NCBI GenBank assembly: GCA_036642795.1
Contig: JAVXTH010000030.1
Coordinates: forward strand, 1-17,195
From: JAVXTH01 sp036642795
GTDB lineage: Bacteria; Bacillota_I; Bacilli_A; Erysipelotrichales; Erysipelotrichaceae
DNA: 17,195 nt
Direction: 5' to 3'
Numbering within the stretch: the stretch's first letter is position 1; every line of letters starts with the position of its first letter. Made by a program: the position numbers and the translations under genes. Below the pieces are notes generated by a model, which saw only the letters and a program-made list of their open reading frames with translations, searched no databases and was not told the DNA's origin. Positions 7,312 through 13,761 of this stretch are shown here, one piece after another.

Positions 7312-8262
7312 CTATTGATTAACAATATAGTTTGTTAGCATATCAACGATCACATCAACATTTTCTTTTTCAATGATGGTATCGCCTTTACGGTTCACAT
7401 TTGTAATTACTAAATTCTTTTTCTCATCATAATTACCAGCTGTAATTAAAACAGCTTTCTTCCAATGGTCCATTGGATTTTGAAAACGCATATTATCGTT
7501 CATCTCACATTTGCCAACGCTGCGATGATTTTTATTTTGTTTGATTAAATCTTGTGCTGTTTTACGATTATCACTTGTGAAACCAATCATTAAGTTTTTC
7601 CCATAAGCAATACAATTTAATAAGATAACATTAGGGTTTTTACTCAATTCTTTTAAACGCAAAGCAACTAATTTAGAACCATGAAAACGATTCTCATTGC
7701 GATCCGTAAAGACAAAAGCCGTTGTTTTTCTTTGTTCCTTTGTTAAGCGTTGAGCTAATTCAATCGCAGCAACCACGGAGGCTGAATTGCGATTATCATT
7801 ATTATGGTTAGGATAACCAACAATGAGTAATAAAAAGAGTAATAAAAATAATGAAAAAGTAATAAAGCTAATGATAAACATCAACATTTGTGACTTAACA
7901 AATAATGGTGCTAAGTACATAAAACCTAAAAAGAACAAATAGAAAATCAAAATAGGTCCATACGTTGGTAAGATTGATTTTGTAGAGGTTTTATTGCCAT
8001 CCAGTGGATAGTAATTATATTTGTGCCAAAATACCCGTGATGGCGTATCATAAGGCACCACAATAACGTTTTTAGCCATTTTTAAGTTGCCATAAATAAT
8101 ATTTCTTGTTTTAAACACGGTTTGACGTTTTTCATCAATTTCTTTTTTATAATCCATTTCATTAAAGAAAACATCTAATTTAGTTTCATAATTAAGCTTT
8201 TGTTTATAATTAAAGCGAACACTATTTTCTTTCGCAAATATTTGTATTAGTTCATCTTTCAT
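7312..8262 (-). CDS. Membrane protein with degenerate M28-peptidase-like domain
   Basis: The 316-aa protein has two close transmembrane segments (about residues 101-121 and 126-149) splitting a soluble domain. Parts recall the zinc aminopeptidase M28 fold: NVIVVPYDTPS (65-75) lines up with the family's GAHYDS, NNDNRNSASVVAAIELA (154-170) with NDNASGVAALLE, and FVFTDRNENRFHGS (183-196) with the FxxxxxEExGLxGS strand. In this by-eye alignment the zinc-binding His of HxD is Pro70 and the first Glu of the EE pair is Asn189, so peptidase activity is doubtful. Asp72, Asp156 and Glu190 remain. It sits between a PHP phosphatase gene (14-base gap, GAGAGGG site) and cls, in one operon. I cannot tell its role; a non-catalytic or altered metal-binding membrane protein is my guess. 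Confidence 0.7.
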   Translation of the reverse strand: MKDELIQIFAKENSVRFNYKQKLNYETKLDVFFNEMDYKKEIDEKRQTVFKTRNIIYGNLKMAKNVIVVPYDTPSRVFWHKYNYYPLDGNKTSTKSILPTYGPILIFYLFFLGFMYLAPLFVKSQMLMFIISFITFSLFLLLFLLLIVGYPNHNNDNRNSASVVAAIELAQRLTKEQRKTTAFVFTDRNENRFHGSKLVALRLKELSKNPNVILLNCIAYGKNLMIGFTSDNRKTAQDLIKQNKNHRSVGKCEMNDNMRFQNPMDHWKKAVLITAGNYDEKKNLVITNVNRKGDTIIEKENVDVIVDMLTNYIVNQ

Positions 8263-8276
8263 TTATATATCCCTCT

Positions 8277-9059
8277 CTATCGAATTGTTACTTCGTTAAC
8301 ATAATTTAATTCTAAACCTTCTAGTAATTCATTCGCTGCTTCAATTCTGCTGCCTTCAAGTAAATCAGCTGGACAATGGGCATCGAAACCATAGACTACC
8401 TTACATCCATAATCAGCGACAATCTCCCAAAACTTACGATTAGGATACGGTGGATGTTTGCCATCATCGTAGAACATATTTCCTTTTTTCATTCCTTTTA
8501 AATTCACTTCCAAAGGAATATCATAGGTAAGCGATGCTTGGGCAATGCGTTTGCTAGCAAGCACACAGGCTTCATTAAAATCACGACGACCTAACATAAA
8601 ATAATCCGGATGAGCTAGAATTGATACCAAGCCAGAAGCAAAGGCTGTTTCGATTTGCGTGGTATACGCTTCTAAATCTTCATCGTTACACAAATAATCA
8701 TAACCATAACCATCTACATATTTACAATGTTGACCAAGGATCATATAATCACAATTCTTACGCATATCGACTAAATAATTACGACAATTGTCATACCATT
8801 CAATTTCAAAACCAACCAAAACTTCTATTTGATCTTTGTATTTTTCTTTCAATGCATACATTGAATTTAAATATCCTTCAATCATTTCATAAGCCATACG
8901 ATCGGTGGGAACATCTTTTTGTGGATAACCCATATGATCTGACATTCCAATTGTTTTAAAACCCGCCATCAGGGCTGCTTTAATATATTGTTCATCTTCA
9001 CCTGTTGCATGACCACAACGATAGGTATGAGTATGATAATTAAAACTTTGTTGCTTCAT
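8277..9059 (-). CDS. PHP-domain phosphatase, histidinol-phosphatase (HisK) family
   Basis: The 260-aa protein is a PHP metallophosphoesterase with the complete metal-ligand set: H9 and H11 in YHTHT, H17 in CGHA, D41-H42 in SDHMG, E85 in GFEIEW, H111 in GQHC, H150 and D152 in AHPDYF, and D226/H228 in GFDAH. This pattern matches the HisK-type L-histidinol-phosphate phosphatases of Bacillota, which use three metal ions. No other histidine-biosynthesis gene is nearby, so the substrate may be different. It is first in a three-gene operon with the M28-like protein and cls, and is divergent from serC across a 283-base gap. This is a natural place to look for a phosphoserine phosphatase, but that is inference. 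The ATG has AGGTGAT upstream and a TATAAT-type -10. Confidence 0.88.
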   Translation of the reverse strand: MKQQSFNYHTHTYRCGHATGEDEQYIKAALMAGFKTIGMSDHMGYPQKDVPTDRMAYEMIEGYLNSMYALKEKYKDQIEVLVGFEIEWYDNCRNYLVDMRKNCDYMILGQHCKYVDGYGYDYLCNDEDLEAYTTQIETAFASGLVSILAHPDYFMLGRRDFNEACVLASKRIAQASLTYDIPLEVNLKGMKKGNMFYDDGKHPPYPNRKFWEIVADYGCKVVYGFDAHCPADLLEGSRIEAANELLEGLELNYVNEVTIR

Positions 9060-9081
9060 GATATCACCTACATTCCTAACT

Positions 9082-9087
9082 ATTATA
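9082..9087 (-). promoter_or_regulatory. -10 element for the PHP-M28-cls operon
   Basis: The minus strand reads TATAAT about 22 bases before the PHP start codon. No matching -35 is seen 16-18 bp upstream, so the call rests on the -10 and its position. Confidence 0.45.
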
Positions 9088-9204
9088 ACGTAAATCGTAA
9101 CCTTTTCCTAGGCTAACCTAATTTTTAAGGAATGAATTAAGTCAATCGCTTTTATTTAGTCAAATGGATGAATGCATATGTTCTTAAATCATATACTAGT
9201 GTTA

Positions 9205-9224
9205 GTCATTTAAATACAAATGAC
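9205..9224. repeat. Inverted repeat GTCATTT-N6-AAATGAC in the serC/PHP gap
   Basis: A perfect 7-bp dyad with a 6-base spacer, centred about 95 bases upstream of the serC -10 and about 130 bases upstream of the PHP -10. Its symmetry suits a dimeric regulator, but it is not at a typical repressor position for either promoter. Confidence 0.35.
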
Positions 9225-9284
9225 GGATTATGTTTTCAAACTATTTACAGTCTTGAAAGTTTTTACATTTTCTTTACATTAATT

Positions 9285-9312
9285 TTCACTTGTGTAATTT
9301 TTGTGCTATAAT
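9285..9312 (+). promoter_or_regulatory. Promoter for serC-serA
   Basis: TGCTATAAT at 9304-9312 is a consensus extended -10. TTCACT at 9285-9290 is a fair -35 at 16-bp spacing. A weaker alternative upstream is TTGAAA at 9253-9258 with TACATT at 9275-9280. Transcription from the main site would start near 9319. Confidence 0.7.
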
Positions 9313-9342
9313 TTATTCATCAACTTAGAAAGGATGATGATT

Positions 9343-10428
9343 ATGAGCGAACGTATTTTTAATTTTTCAGCAGGACCTTCTCAACTCCCTTTCGCTGTCT
9401 TAAACAAAGCGAAAGAACAACTTCTTAATTATGAGGATAGTGGCATGTCCGTAATGGAGATGTCGCATCGATCGCCCGTATATCAATCCATTATTGATCA
9501 AGCAAATCAGCGATTAAGAACCTTACTAAATATTCCTAGTAATTATAAAGTATTATTTCTTCAAGGGGGAGCTACCATGCAGTTTTCAATGGTTCCAATG
9601 AACTTATTGAAGAAACAAGCAGATTATATTGTCAGTGGTTATTTCTCAAACAATGCTTATAAAGAAGCGAAGAAGTTTGGACAAGTAAACCTCGCGGCAA
9701 GTAGCGAAGATAAGAATTATTCCTATATTCCAAAACAAGCGGATTTAAAACTTAATCCCGATAGTGATTATGTATATCTTTGTGAGAATAATACCATTTA
9801 TGGAAGTGAGTTTCATTATGTTCCCGATACGGGTAATGTACCAATTGTAGCCGATATGTCGAGTGATATCTTGTCAAAAGAGATCGATGTATCTAAATAT
9901 GGAATCATCTTTGCAGGGGCACAAAAGAACATGGGAATCGCAGGGGTTACCTGTGTTATTATCCGTGATGATTTAATTCATTTAGGCGATGCTACTTTGC
10001 CCGTTATGTTGAATTATGGACCACTTGCTGATAAAGATTCAATGTACAATACACCACCTGCTTATGCCATTTATGTATTAGGTTTAGTTTTAGAATGGAT
10101 TGAAAACAGTGGTGGAATTAAAGCAATTGAAAAAGCTAATATTAAGAAAGCAAATTTATTATATGATTATTTAGATGCTTCTTCTTTCTATCATACGCAA
10201 GTAGCTAAAGAGGATCGTTCTAATATGAATGTTACCTTTACAACTGGTGATGCGGATTTAGATGCCTTATTTGCGAAGGAATCAAAAGCTGCTGGCTTAA
10301 GTAATTTAAAGGGACATCGTGCCGTAGGTGGGATGCGTGCTTCCATTTATAATGCAATGCCAATGCAAGGGGTAGAAGCTTTAATTGCGTTTATGGGAAA
10401 ATTTAAGAAAGAACATGAGGTGAAATAA
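9343..10428 (+). CDS. serC: Phosphoserine aminotransferase
   Basis: SerC converts 3-phosphohydroxypyruvate and glutamate to O-phosphoserine and 2-oxoglutarate, the second step of serine synthesis; it also acts in the B6 pathway of some bacteria. The 361-aa protein starts with the family-typical NFSAGPSQLP. It has QGGATMQFSMVP (residues 74-85) for phosphate binding, the DMSSDI segment, and the PLP-binding Lys195 in FAGAQKNMGIAG. The end HRAVGGMRASIYNA matches the usual C-terminal signature. I chose the ATG at 9343: AAAGG lies nine bases upstream and the resulting N-terminus is standard. In-frame upstream ATGs (9334, 9337) are too close to that site, and a longer frame from a TTG at 9301 would overlap the promoter. 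Its stop overlaps the serA start (TAATG). Confidence 0.97.
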   Translation: MSERIFNFSAGPSQLPFAVLNKAKEQLLNYEDSGMSVMEMSHRSPVYQSIIDQANQRLRTLLNIPSNYKVLFLQGGATMQFSMVPMNLLKKQADYIVSGYFSNNAYKEAKKFGQVNLAASSEDKNYSYIPKQADLKLNPDSDYVYLCENNTIYGSEFHYVPDTGNVPIVADMSSDILSKEIDVSKYGIIFAGAQKNMGIAGVTCVIIRDDLIHLGDATLPVMLNYGPLADKDSMYNTPPAYAIYVLGLVLEWIENSGGIKAIEKANIKKANLLYDYLDASSFYHTQVAKEDRSNMNVTFTTGDADLDALFAKESKAAGLSNLKGHRAVGGMRASIYNAMPMQGVEALIAFMGKFKKEHEVK

Positions 10429-11585
10429 TGGTTGATGTAAAACTATTTAATAAAATTAGTAACACTGGTTTAAAGCATTTCACACAGGATTATAACTGCA
10501 GTGAAGATAGTGAAAACTATGATGCAATCTTAGTTCGTAGTGCTAAGTTACACGAGGTAGTCTTCCCTAAATCATTATTATGTATCGCAAGGGCTGGGGC
10601 TGGTGTTAATAATGTTCCAATCGATCAAGCGAGTGAATTAGGTATTGCCGTGTTTAATACACCAGGGGCGAATGCCAATGCGGTTAAGGAATTAGTTATT
10701 GCATCCTTATTGCTTGCATCACGCGATATTGCACAAGGTATTGCTTGGATGAAACAATTAGAAGGTGATGATATTTCACCACTGGTAGAAAAAGGTAAAT
10801 CATCGTTTGTCGGTCCTGAAATTGCCGGTAAAAAATTAGGTGTGATTGGTCTTGGTGCAATCGGTGTTCAAGTAGCCAACGTAGCAACTGCTTTGGGAAT
10901 GGAAGTTTATGGTTATGATCCTTTCATTTCAATTGATGCAGCTTGGTCTTTAAAAAGAAGCATTCATCATTCAAGTGATGTGAATGAAATTTATGAAAAC
11001 TGTGATTATATCACCTTGCATTTACCATTAAACGACGAAACAAAGAATATGATCAATGCAGCAGCCTTTAAGAAAATGAAAAAAGGGATGCGCATTCTAA
11101 ACTTCGCTCGTGGTGGTTTAGTCGATGAAGATGCTTTAATCCATGCCTTAGATGATGATATCTGTGCACGTTATGTCAGTGACTTTGCCAGTGGTAAAAT
11201 CTTAAATCATGAACATGTGATTGCGATTCCTCATCTTGGTGCCTCCACTCCTGAAAGTGAAGATAATTGTGCGGTAATGGCCGTCCAAGAAATACGTGAA
11301 TACATTGAAACTGGTAATATCACAAACTCAGTGAATTTACCAAATATGGATATGGCAATGTCAGCCAAACATCGTATTTGTATTATTAATAAAAACATTC
11401 CTAACATGGTTGGTTTTATCTCAACCATTCTTGCCCAACATAATATCAACATTGATAATATGGCCAATCGTTCCCGAAACGATTATGCTTACACAATTGT
11501 GGAAACGAACGATGAAATCAATCCTACCATTCTTCAATCATTACAAGATAAAGAAGGTATTATTAAAGTACGTTTGATTCATTAA
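10428..11585 (+). CDS. serA: D-3-phosphoglycerate dehydrogenase with ACT domain
   Basis: SerA oxidises 3-phosphoglycerate with NAD+ to 3-phosphohydroxypyruvate, the first step of serine synthesis. The 385-aa protein has the substrate-domain motif RAGAGVNNVP (55-64), the NAD fold GLGAIG (141-146) with Asp164 for the ribose, catalytic Arg228 in NFARGG and His269 in PHLGAST. A C-terminal ACT domain (about 315-385) suggests feedback control by serine. At the place of the catalytic Glu of E. coli SerA (E269, in DVFPTEP), this protein has DFASGK, with Lys257; shortened variants of this loop occur in a Bacillota-type clade, so it may still be active. The gene starts at the TAATG overlap with serC, with GAGGTG five bases upstream. 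Ends before a strong terminator. Confidence 0.94.
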   Translation: MVDVKLFNKISNTGLKHFTQDYNCSEDSENYDAILVRSAKLHEVVFPKSLLCIARAGAGVNNVPIDQASELGIAVFNTPGANANAVKELVIASLLLASRDIAQGIAWMKQLEGDDISPLVEKGKSSFVGPEIAGKKLGVIGLGAIGVQVANVATALGMEVYGYDPFISIDAAWSLKRSIHHSSDVNEIYENCDYITLHLPLNDETKNMINAAAFKKMKKGMRILNFARGGLVDEDALIHALDDDICARYVSDFASGKILNHEHVIAIPHLGASTPESEDNCAVMAVQEIREYIETGNITNSVNLPNMDMAMSAKHRICIINKNIPNMVGFISTILAQHNINIDNMANRSRNDYAYTIVETNDEINPTILQSLQDKEGIIKVRLIH

Positions 11586-11590
11586 ACTAA

Positions 11591-11613
11591 AAAGAAGCTA
11601 AGGCTTCTTTTTT
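11591..11613. terminator. Terminator behind serA, usable from both sides
   Basis: A perfect 8-bp stem (11591-11598 with 11603-11610) with loop TAAG is followed by TTTC on the plus strand. On the minus strand the stem is followed by TTAGTTT. It ends serC-serA and may also stop the convergent ABC permease transcript, whose stop is at 11633. Confidence 0.85.
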
Positions 11614-11632
11614 CTTTGTCATAGATTATTTA

Positions 11633-12271
11633 CTAAAAATCTCGATTACGATAAAACTTAACACTTATTTGATAAGATATTAATTCAACTAAAATTAGCG
11701 CAAGGCTTCCAAATACCTCAATATGTTTCATAATAAAGATTAAATCATCTTCTAAGAAAACTAAATACTCCATTGGTATCAAAACAAACATCATTGGGAG
11801 TAAGAATATAACCATGAAAGCAAATCTAGCTTTTTCAATCCCTAGTTTGAATATAAGCGGTAAGCTAACAGCACTCAATATATTAACGATAACAAGTAAG
11901 GTAGCTATCGTTGCAAATAATTCCTTGCCACCAAGTATCTGTACATGAAATATAACACTTGAAATCATCATGAAGAAGTAACCAATTACTGCTCCGATAA
12001 GTGATAAAACAAAAGAACCAAGATATTTACTAAGAACAATCCAGTTGCGTTTGATTGGTAATGCAATCGCATAGGCTTCAAAATGAGCTCGCTCATCCAA
12101 TGAGAAAGAAGAAATCATTAAAAAAGAGGAAAAGAAAATGGGATAAGCTAGTTGAAACCCACCACTATTTTTATTGGTACAATTTATAATCAAAATAAAG
12201 AGCGTAACGAATAGTAATGTTTTACCAAATGCTTTTATGTTTAAAAAATCTTTAATTAATAAACCTTTCAT
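11633..12271 (-). CDS. ABC-2-type transporter permease (ABC2_membrane_5-like)
   Basis: The 212-aa integral membrane protein has about six hydrophobic segments (roughly residues 17-30, 43-56, 83-105, 115-140, 147-165, 184-203) and the typical N-terminus MKGLLIKDFLNIK of small permeases encoded with YtrA/BcrA-type ATPases. The conserved-looking stretch SFSLDERAHFEAYAIALPIKR lies between segments 2 and 3. It starts at an ATGA overlap with the ATPase stop, so the two should be made together as a transporter. Substrate is not visible from sequence; relatives export lipids, peptides or antibiotics. Confidence 0.88.
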   Translation of the reverse strand: MKGLLIKDFLNIKAFGKTLLFVTLFILIINCTNKNSGGFQLAYPIFFSSFLMISSFSLDERAHFEAYAIALPIKRNWIVLSKYLGSFVLSLIGAVIGYFFMMISSVIFHVQILGGKELFATIATLLVIVNILSAVSLPLIFKLGIEKARFAFMVIFLLPMMFVLIPMEYLVFLEDDLIFIMKHIEVFGSLALILVELISYQISVKFYRNRDF

Positions 12272-13125
12272 GCTTTATCACCTCTTGCGTAAAATAACAT
12301 AATATCCTCTAATCGAGCTGGATCAAGGATGGCATCCCTATATTTTTTTCTTACCTTAATGCGATCACTTACTAAAACTTCATAACCAAAAGCATGTTTA
12401 CGATAGTTAACAATATCCTTTTGATCCATTTCTTTAAAGGCCGTTTCTCCTATTTTTAAGATTCCTGCATTTTCTAATAATTCATCCTTCGCTTGTGAAA
12501 AAACAATTTCTCCCTTTTCAATAAAGGTAACGTAATCAGCAATCTTTTCAACATCACTCGTGATATGAGAAGAAAATAGAATACTATGATTTTCATCTTG
12601 AATAAAATCTAGAAACAGATCAAGAATTTCATCACGAATAATCGGATCTAAGCCACTGGTTGCCTCATCCATAATTAATAATTTAGGATGATGGGCAAGG
12701 GCTGCCGCAATCGAACATTTCATCTTCATCCCTTTAGATAAGTCTTTTATCTTTTTATCTAAAGGCAATGAAAATTCTTCACATAAATGATAGAAATAAT
12801 TTGAATCCCATTGCTTATAAATGTTTTTCAACATTAAGTCAATGTCTTTAGGTCGAAAGCTTTCATGAAAACAACATTCATCAAAGACAACGCCAATATC
12901 TTCTTTGATCTGCAATTCATCTTTTTTCGCATCTTTCCCAAATAAAGAAATCGAACCACTACTTTTAATAATTCCTAAGATAGCTTTTATGGTAGTTGTT
13001 TTGCCAGAACCATTCTCACCAATAAAACCCATAATGCAACCTTTTGGTAAGTTAAAGCTTATTTTTTTTAATGAAAAGTCTTTATATACTTTTTCTAAGT
13101 TTTCTACTTTTAAAATATCTTCCAT
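12268..13125 (-). CDS. ABC transporter ATP-binding protein (YtrB/BcrA-like)
   Basis: The 285-aa protein is the energy subunit of a small exporter. It has Walker A GENGSGKT (36-43), signature LSKGMK (129-134), Walker B LLIMDE (149-154), D-loop SGLD (157-160) and switch His187 in SSHITSD. The usual Q-loop glutamine is replaced: the segment reads GVVFDECCF, a pattern I associate with ATPases paired with YtrA regulators. A C-terminal extension of about 60 residues follows the core. It starts two bases after the GntR stop with GAGGAGGT inside the regulator gene, and overlaps the permease start, so regulator, ATPase and permease form one tightly coupled operon. Confidence 0.93.
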   Translation of the reverse strand: MEDILKVENLEKVYKDFSLKKISFNLPKGCIMGFIGENGSGKTTTIKAILGIIKSSGSISLFGKDAKKDELQIKEDIGVVFDECCFHESFRPKDIDLMLKNIYKQWDSNYFYHLCEEFSLPLDKKIKDLSKGMKMKCSIAAALAHHPKLLIMDEATSGLDPIIRDEILDLFLDFIQDENHSILFSSHITSDVEKIADYVTFIEKGEIVFSQAKDELLENAGILKIGETAFKEMDQKDIVNYRKHAFGYEVLVSDRIKVRKKYRDAILDPARLEDIMLFYARGDKA

Positions 13126-13127
13126 AG

Positions 13128-13505
13128 CTATTCTACCTCCTCGTATAATAATGATAGAATTTCTTTCATTTCATCTTTACTAATTCCACTTGATTTCGCA
13201 ATATCAACGGCTGCTTGGATTTTTTCTTCAATTAAACGTACTTGTGCTTCTTTAATAAGTTCCGTATTACGATGGGCAACATAACTGCCTCGTCCACTTA
13301 TCGTTTCAATAAAACCTTCTCGCTCTAATTCTTCATAAGCACGTTTCGTCGTGATTAAAGAGATTCGACATTCTTTCGCTAACAAACGCATCGAAGGTAG
13401 GGCGTCCCCTGCATTTAAAGAACCATTCATAATCAAGTTCTTAATCTGTGATGTTATTTGTTCATATAGTGGTTTATCACTTGAATTACTTATTATAATG
13501 TCCAT
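13128..13505 (-). CDS. GntR-family repressor, YtrA subfamily
   Basis: The 125-aa protein has an N-terminal GntR winged helix (residues about 10-78), including PLYEQI, LPSMRLLA, TTKRAYEELEREGFI and the wing GRGSYV. A short helical tail (about 80-125) follows, with no large ligand-binding domain, which is the layout of the YtrA subfamily. Such regulators repress their own operon together with an ABC exporter and respond to cell-envelope stress or antibiotics. I chose the ATG at 13505 because GAGGTG sits six bases upstream; a longer reading from 13577 would run through the promoter. Two 19-bp dyads cover the -10 and start region of its promoter and are the likely autoregulatory operators. Confidence 0.92.
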   Translation of the reverse strand: MDIIISNSSDKPLYEQITSQIKNLIMNGSLNAGDALPSMRLLAKECRISLITTKRAYEELEREGFIETISGRGSYVAHRNTELIKEAQVRLIEEKIQAAVDIAKSSGISKDEMKEILSLLYEEVE

Positions 13506-13520
13506 CTTTTCACCTCTTAT

Positions 13521-13558
13521 CAGCATACTGTGTATACTGACTATATACAATATATACT
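13521..13558. promoter_or_regulatory. Two adjacent 19-bp dyads: likely tandem operator of the YtrA-type repressor
   Basis: The dyads at 13521-13539 (CAGCATAC-TGT-GTATACTG) and 13540-13558 (ACTATATA-CAA-TATATACT) abut exactly. Each has 8-base arms with one mismatch around a 3-base centre. TATACTG recurs 20 bases apart (13533 and 13553), about two helical turns, so two repressor dimers could sit on one DNA face. They cover the -10 and the transcript start. Confidence 0.7.
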
Positions 13559-13577
13559 GCTGCGAATATTTTGTCAA
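13549..13577 (-). promoter_or_regulatory. Sigma-A promoter of the repressor-ABC operon
   Basis: A perfect -35 TTGACA (complement of 13572-13577), 17-bp spacer and -10 TATATT (complement of 13549-13554). The -10 lies inside the upstream dyad. The -35 begins directly behind the terminator of the 35-aa gene, so the promoter is insulated from azlCD transcription. Confidence 0.82.
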
Positions 13578-13578
13578 T

Positions 13579-13602
13579 AAAAAAAGAGAAATTTCTTTCT
13601 CT
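13579..13602 (-). terminator. Terminator ending the azlC-azlD-small-gene transcript
   Basis: On the minus strand AGAGAAA and TTTCTCT form a perfect 7-bp stem closed by a GAAA tetraloop, followed by a run of T (complement of 13580-13584 and onward). The stem overlaps the TAG stop of the 35-aa gene. Confidence 0.85.
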
Positions 13603-13708
13603 AAATTAATTTCAAGATTGCATCAATTGAAAATATTATTCCAATCCCCACTATAATAATAAATAATAAACTAAAGTAAATAATGATCTTATCATATTTA
13701 TGATCCAC
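13601..13708 (-). CDS. Small single-span membrane protein, 35 aa
   Basis: A GTG-started frame encodes a charged N-terminus (MDHKYDK), one hydrophobic span of about 20 residues (from IIIYFSLLF to GIGIIF) and a short tail ending in ILKLI. AGGTGGGG lies five bases before the GTG and its stop codon lies in the stem of a clean terminator. It begins 53 bases after the azlD stop with no terminator between, so it can be the last cistron of azlC-azlD. A TATAAT at 13727-13732 (complement) could also give it a separate promoter. I do not recognise the family. The combination of start signal, membrane-protein composition and terminator makes it more than a chance frame, though AT-rich DNA easily gives hydrophobic short frames. 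Confidence 0.6.
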   Translation of the reverse strand: MDHKYDKIIIYFSLLFIIIVGIGIIFSIDAILKLI

Positions 13709-13726
13709 AATATCCCCACCTAATGT

Positions 13727-13732
13727 ATTATA
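13727..13732 (-). promoter_or_regulatory. Possible -10 for the 35-aa gene
   Basis: A perfect TATAAT on the minus strand about 18 bases upstream of the GTG. No good -35 at 17 bp. It could supply transcription independent of azlCD. Confidence 0.35.
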
Positions 13733-13761
13733 TTCAATTCACTCGATATTGTGCTATTTGT

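Larger units (their letters stand above)
9060..9342. other. 283-base divergent control region between the PHP operon and serC-serA
   Basis: This gap holds a leftward -10 (complement of 9082-9087), a rightward promoter (9285-9312) and a perfect 7-bp dyad with 6-base spacer (9205-9224). Only tiny open frames (7-11 codons) occur, none with a convincing ribosome binding site. I see no T-box specifier/antiterminator pattern or known riboswitch core, and the mapped serC promoter leaves a leader of only about 25 bases, too short for one. Confidence 0.6.

Noticed and set aside
8621..8959. 112-codon frame on the plus strand inside the PHP gene
   Set aside because: Asn/His/Tyr-rich composition typical of a shadow frame; the opposite strand has all PHP metal motifs.
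9178..9213. 11-codon frame MFLNHILVLVI as a leader peptide upstream of serC
   Set aside because: No ribosome binding site at proper distance, not followed by an attenuator hairpin, and lies upstream of the mapped serC promoter.
9301..9342. Longer SerC N-terminus from TTG at 9301
   Set aside because: Overlaps the extended -10 promoter; SerC proteins normally begin just before NFSAGP, as with the ATG at 9343.
9060..9342. T-box or riboswitch leader upstream of serC
   Set aside because: The promoter at 9285-9312 leaves only about 25 bases of leader, and no T-box-like TGGNACC stretch or known aptamer core is seen.
13506..13577. Extended N-terminus of the GntR repressor starting at 13577
   Set aside because: It would run through the TTGACA/TATATT promoter and both dyads; the ATG at 13505 has a strong ribosome binding site and gives the standard family N-terminus.
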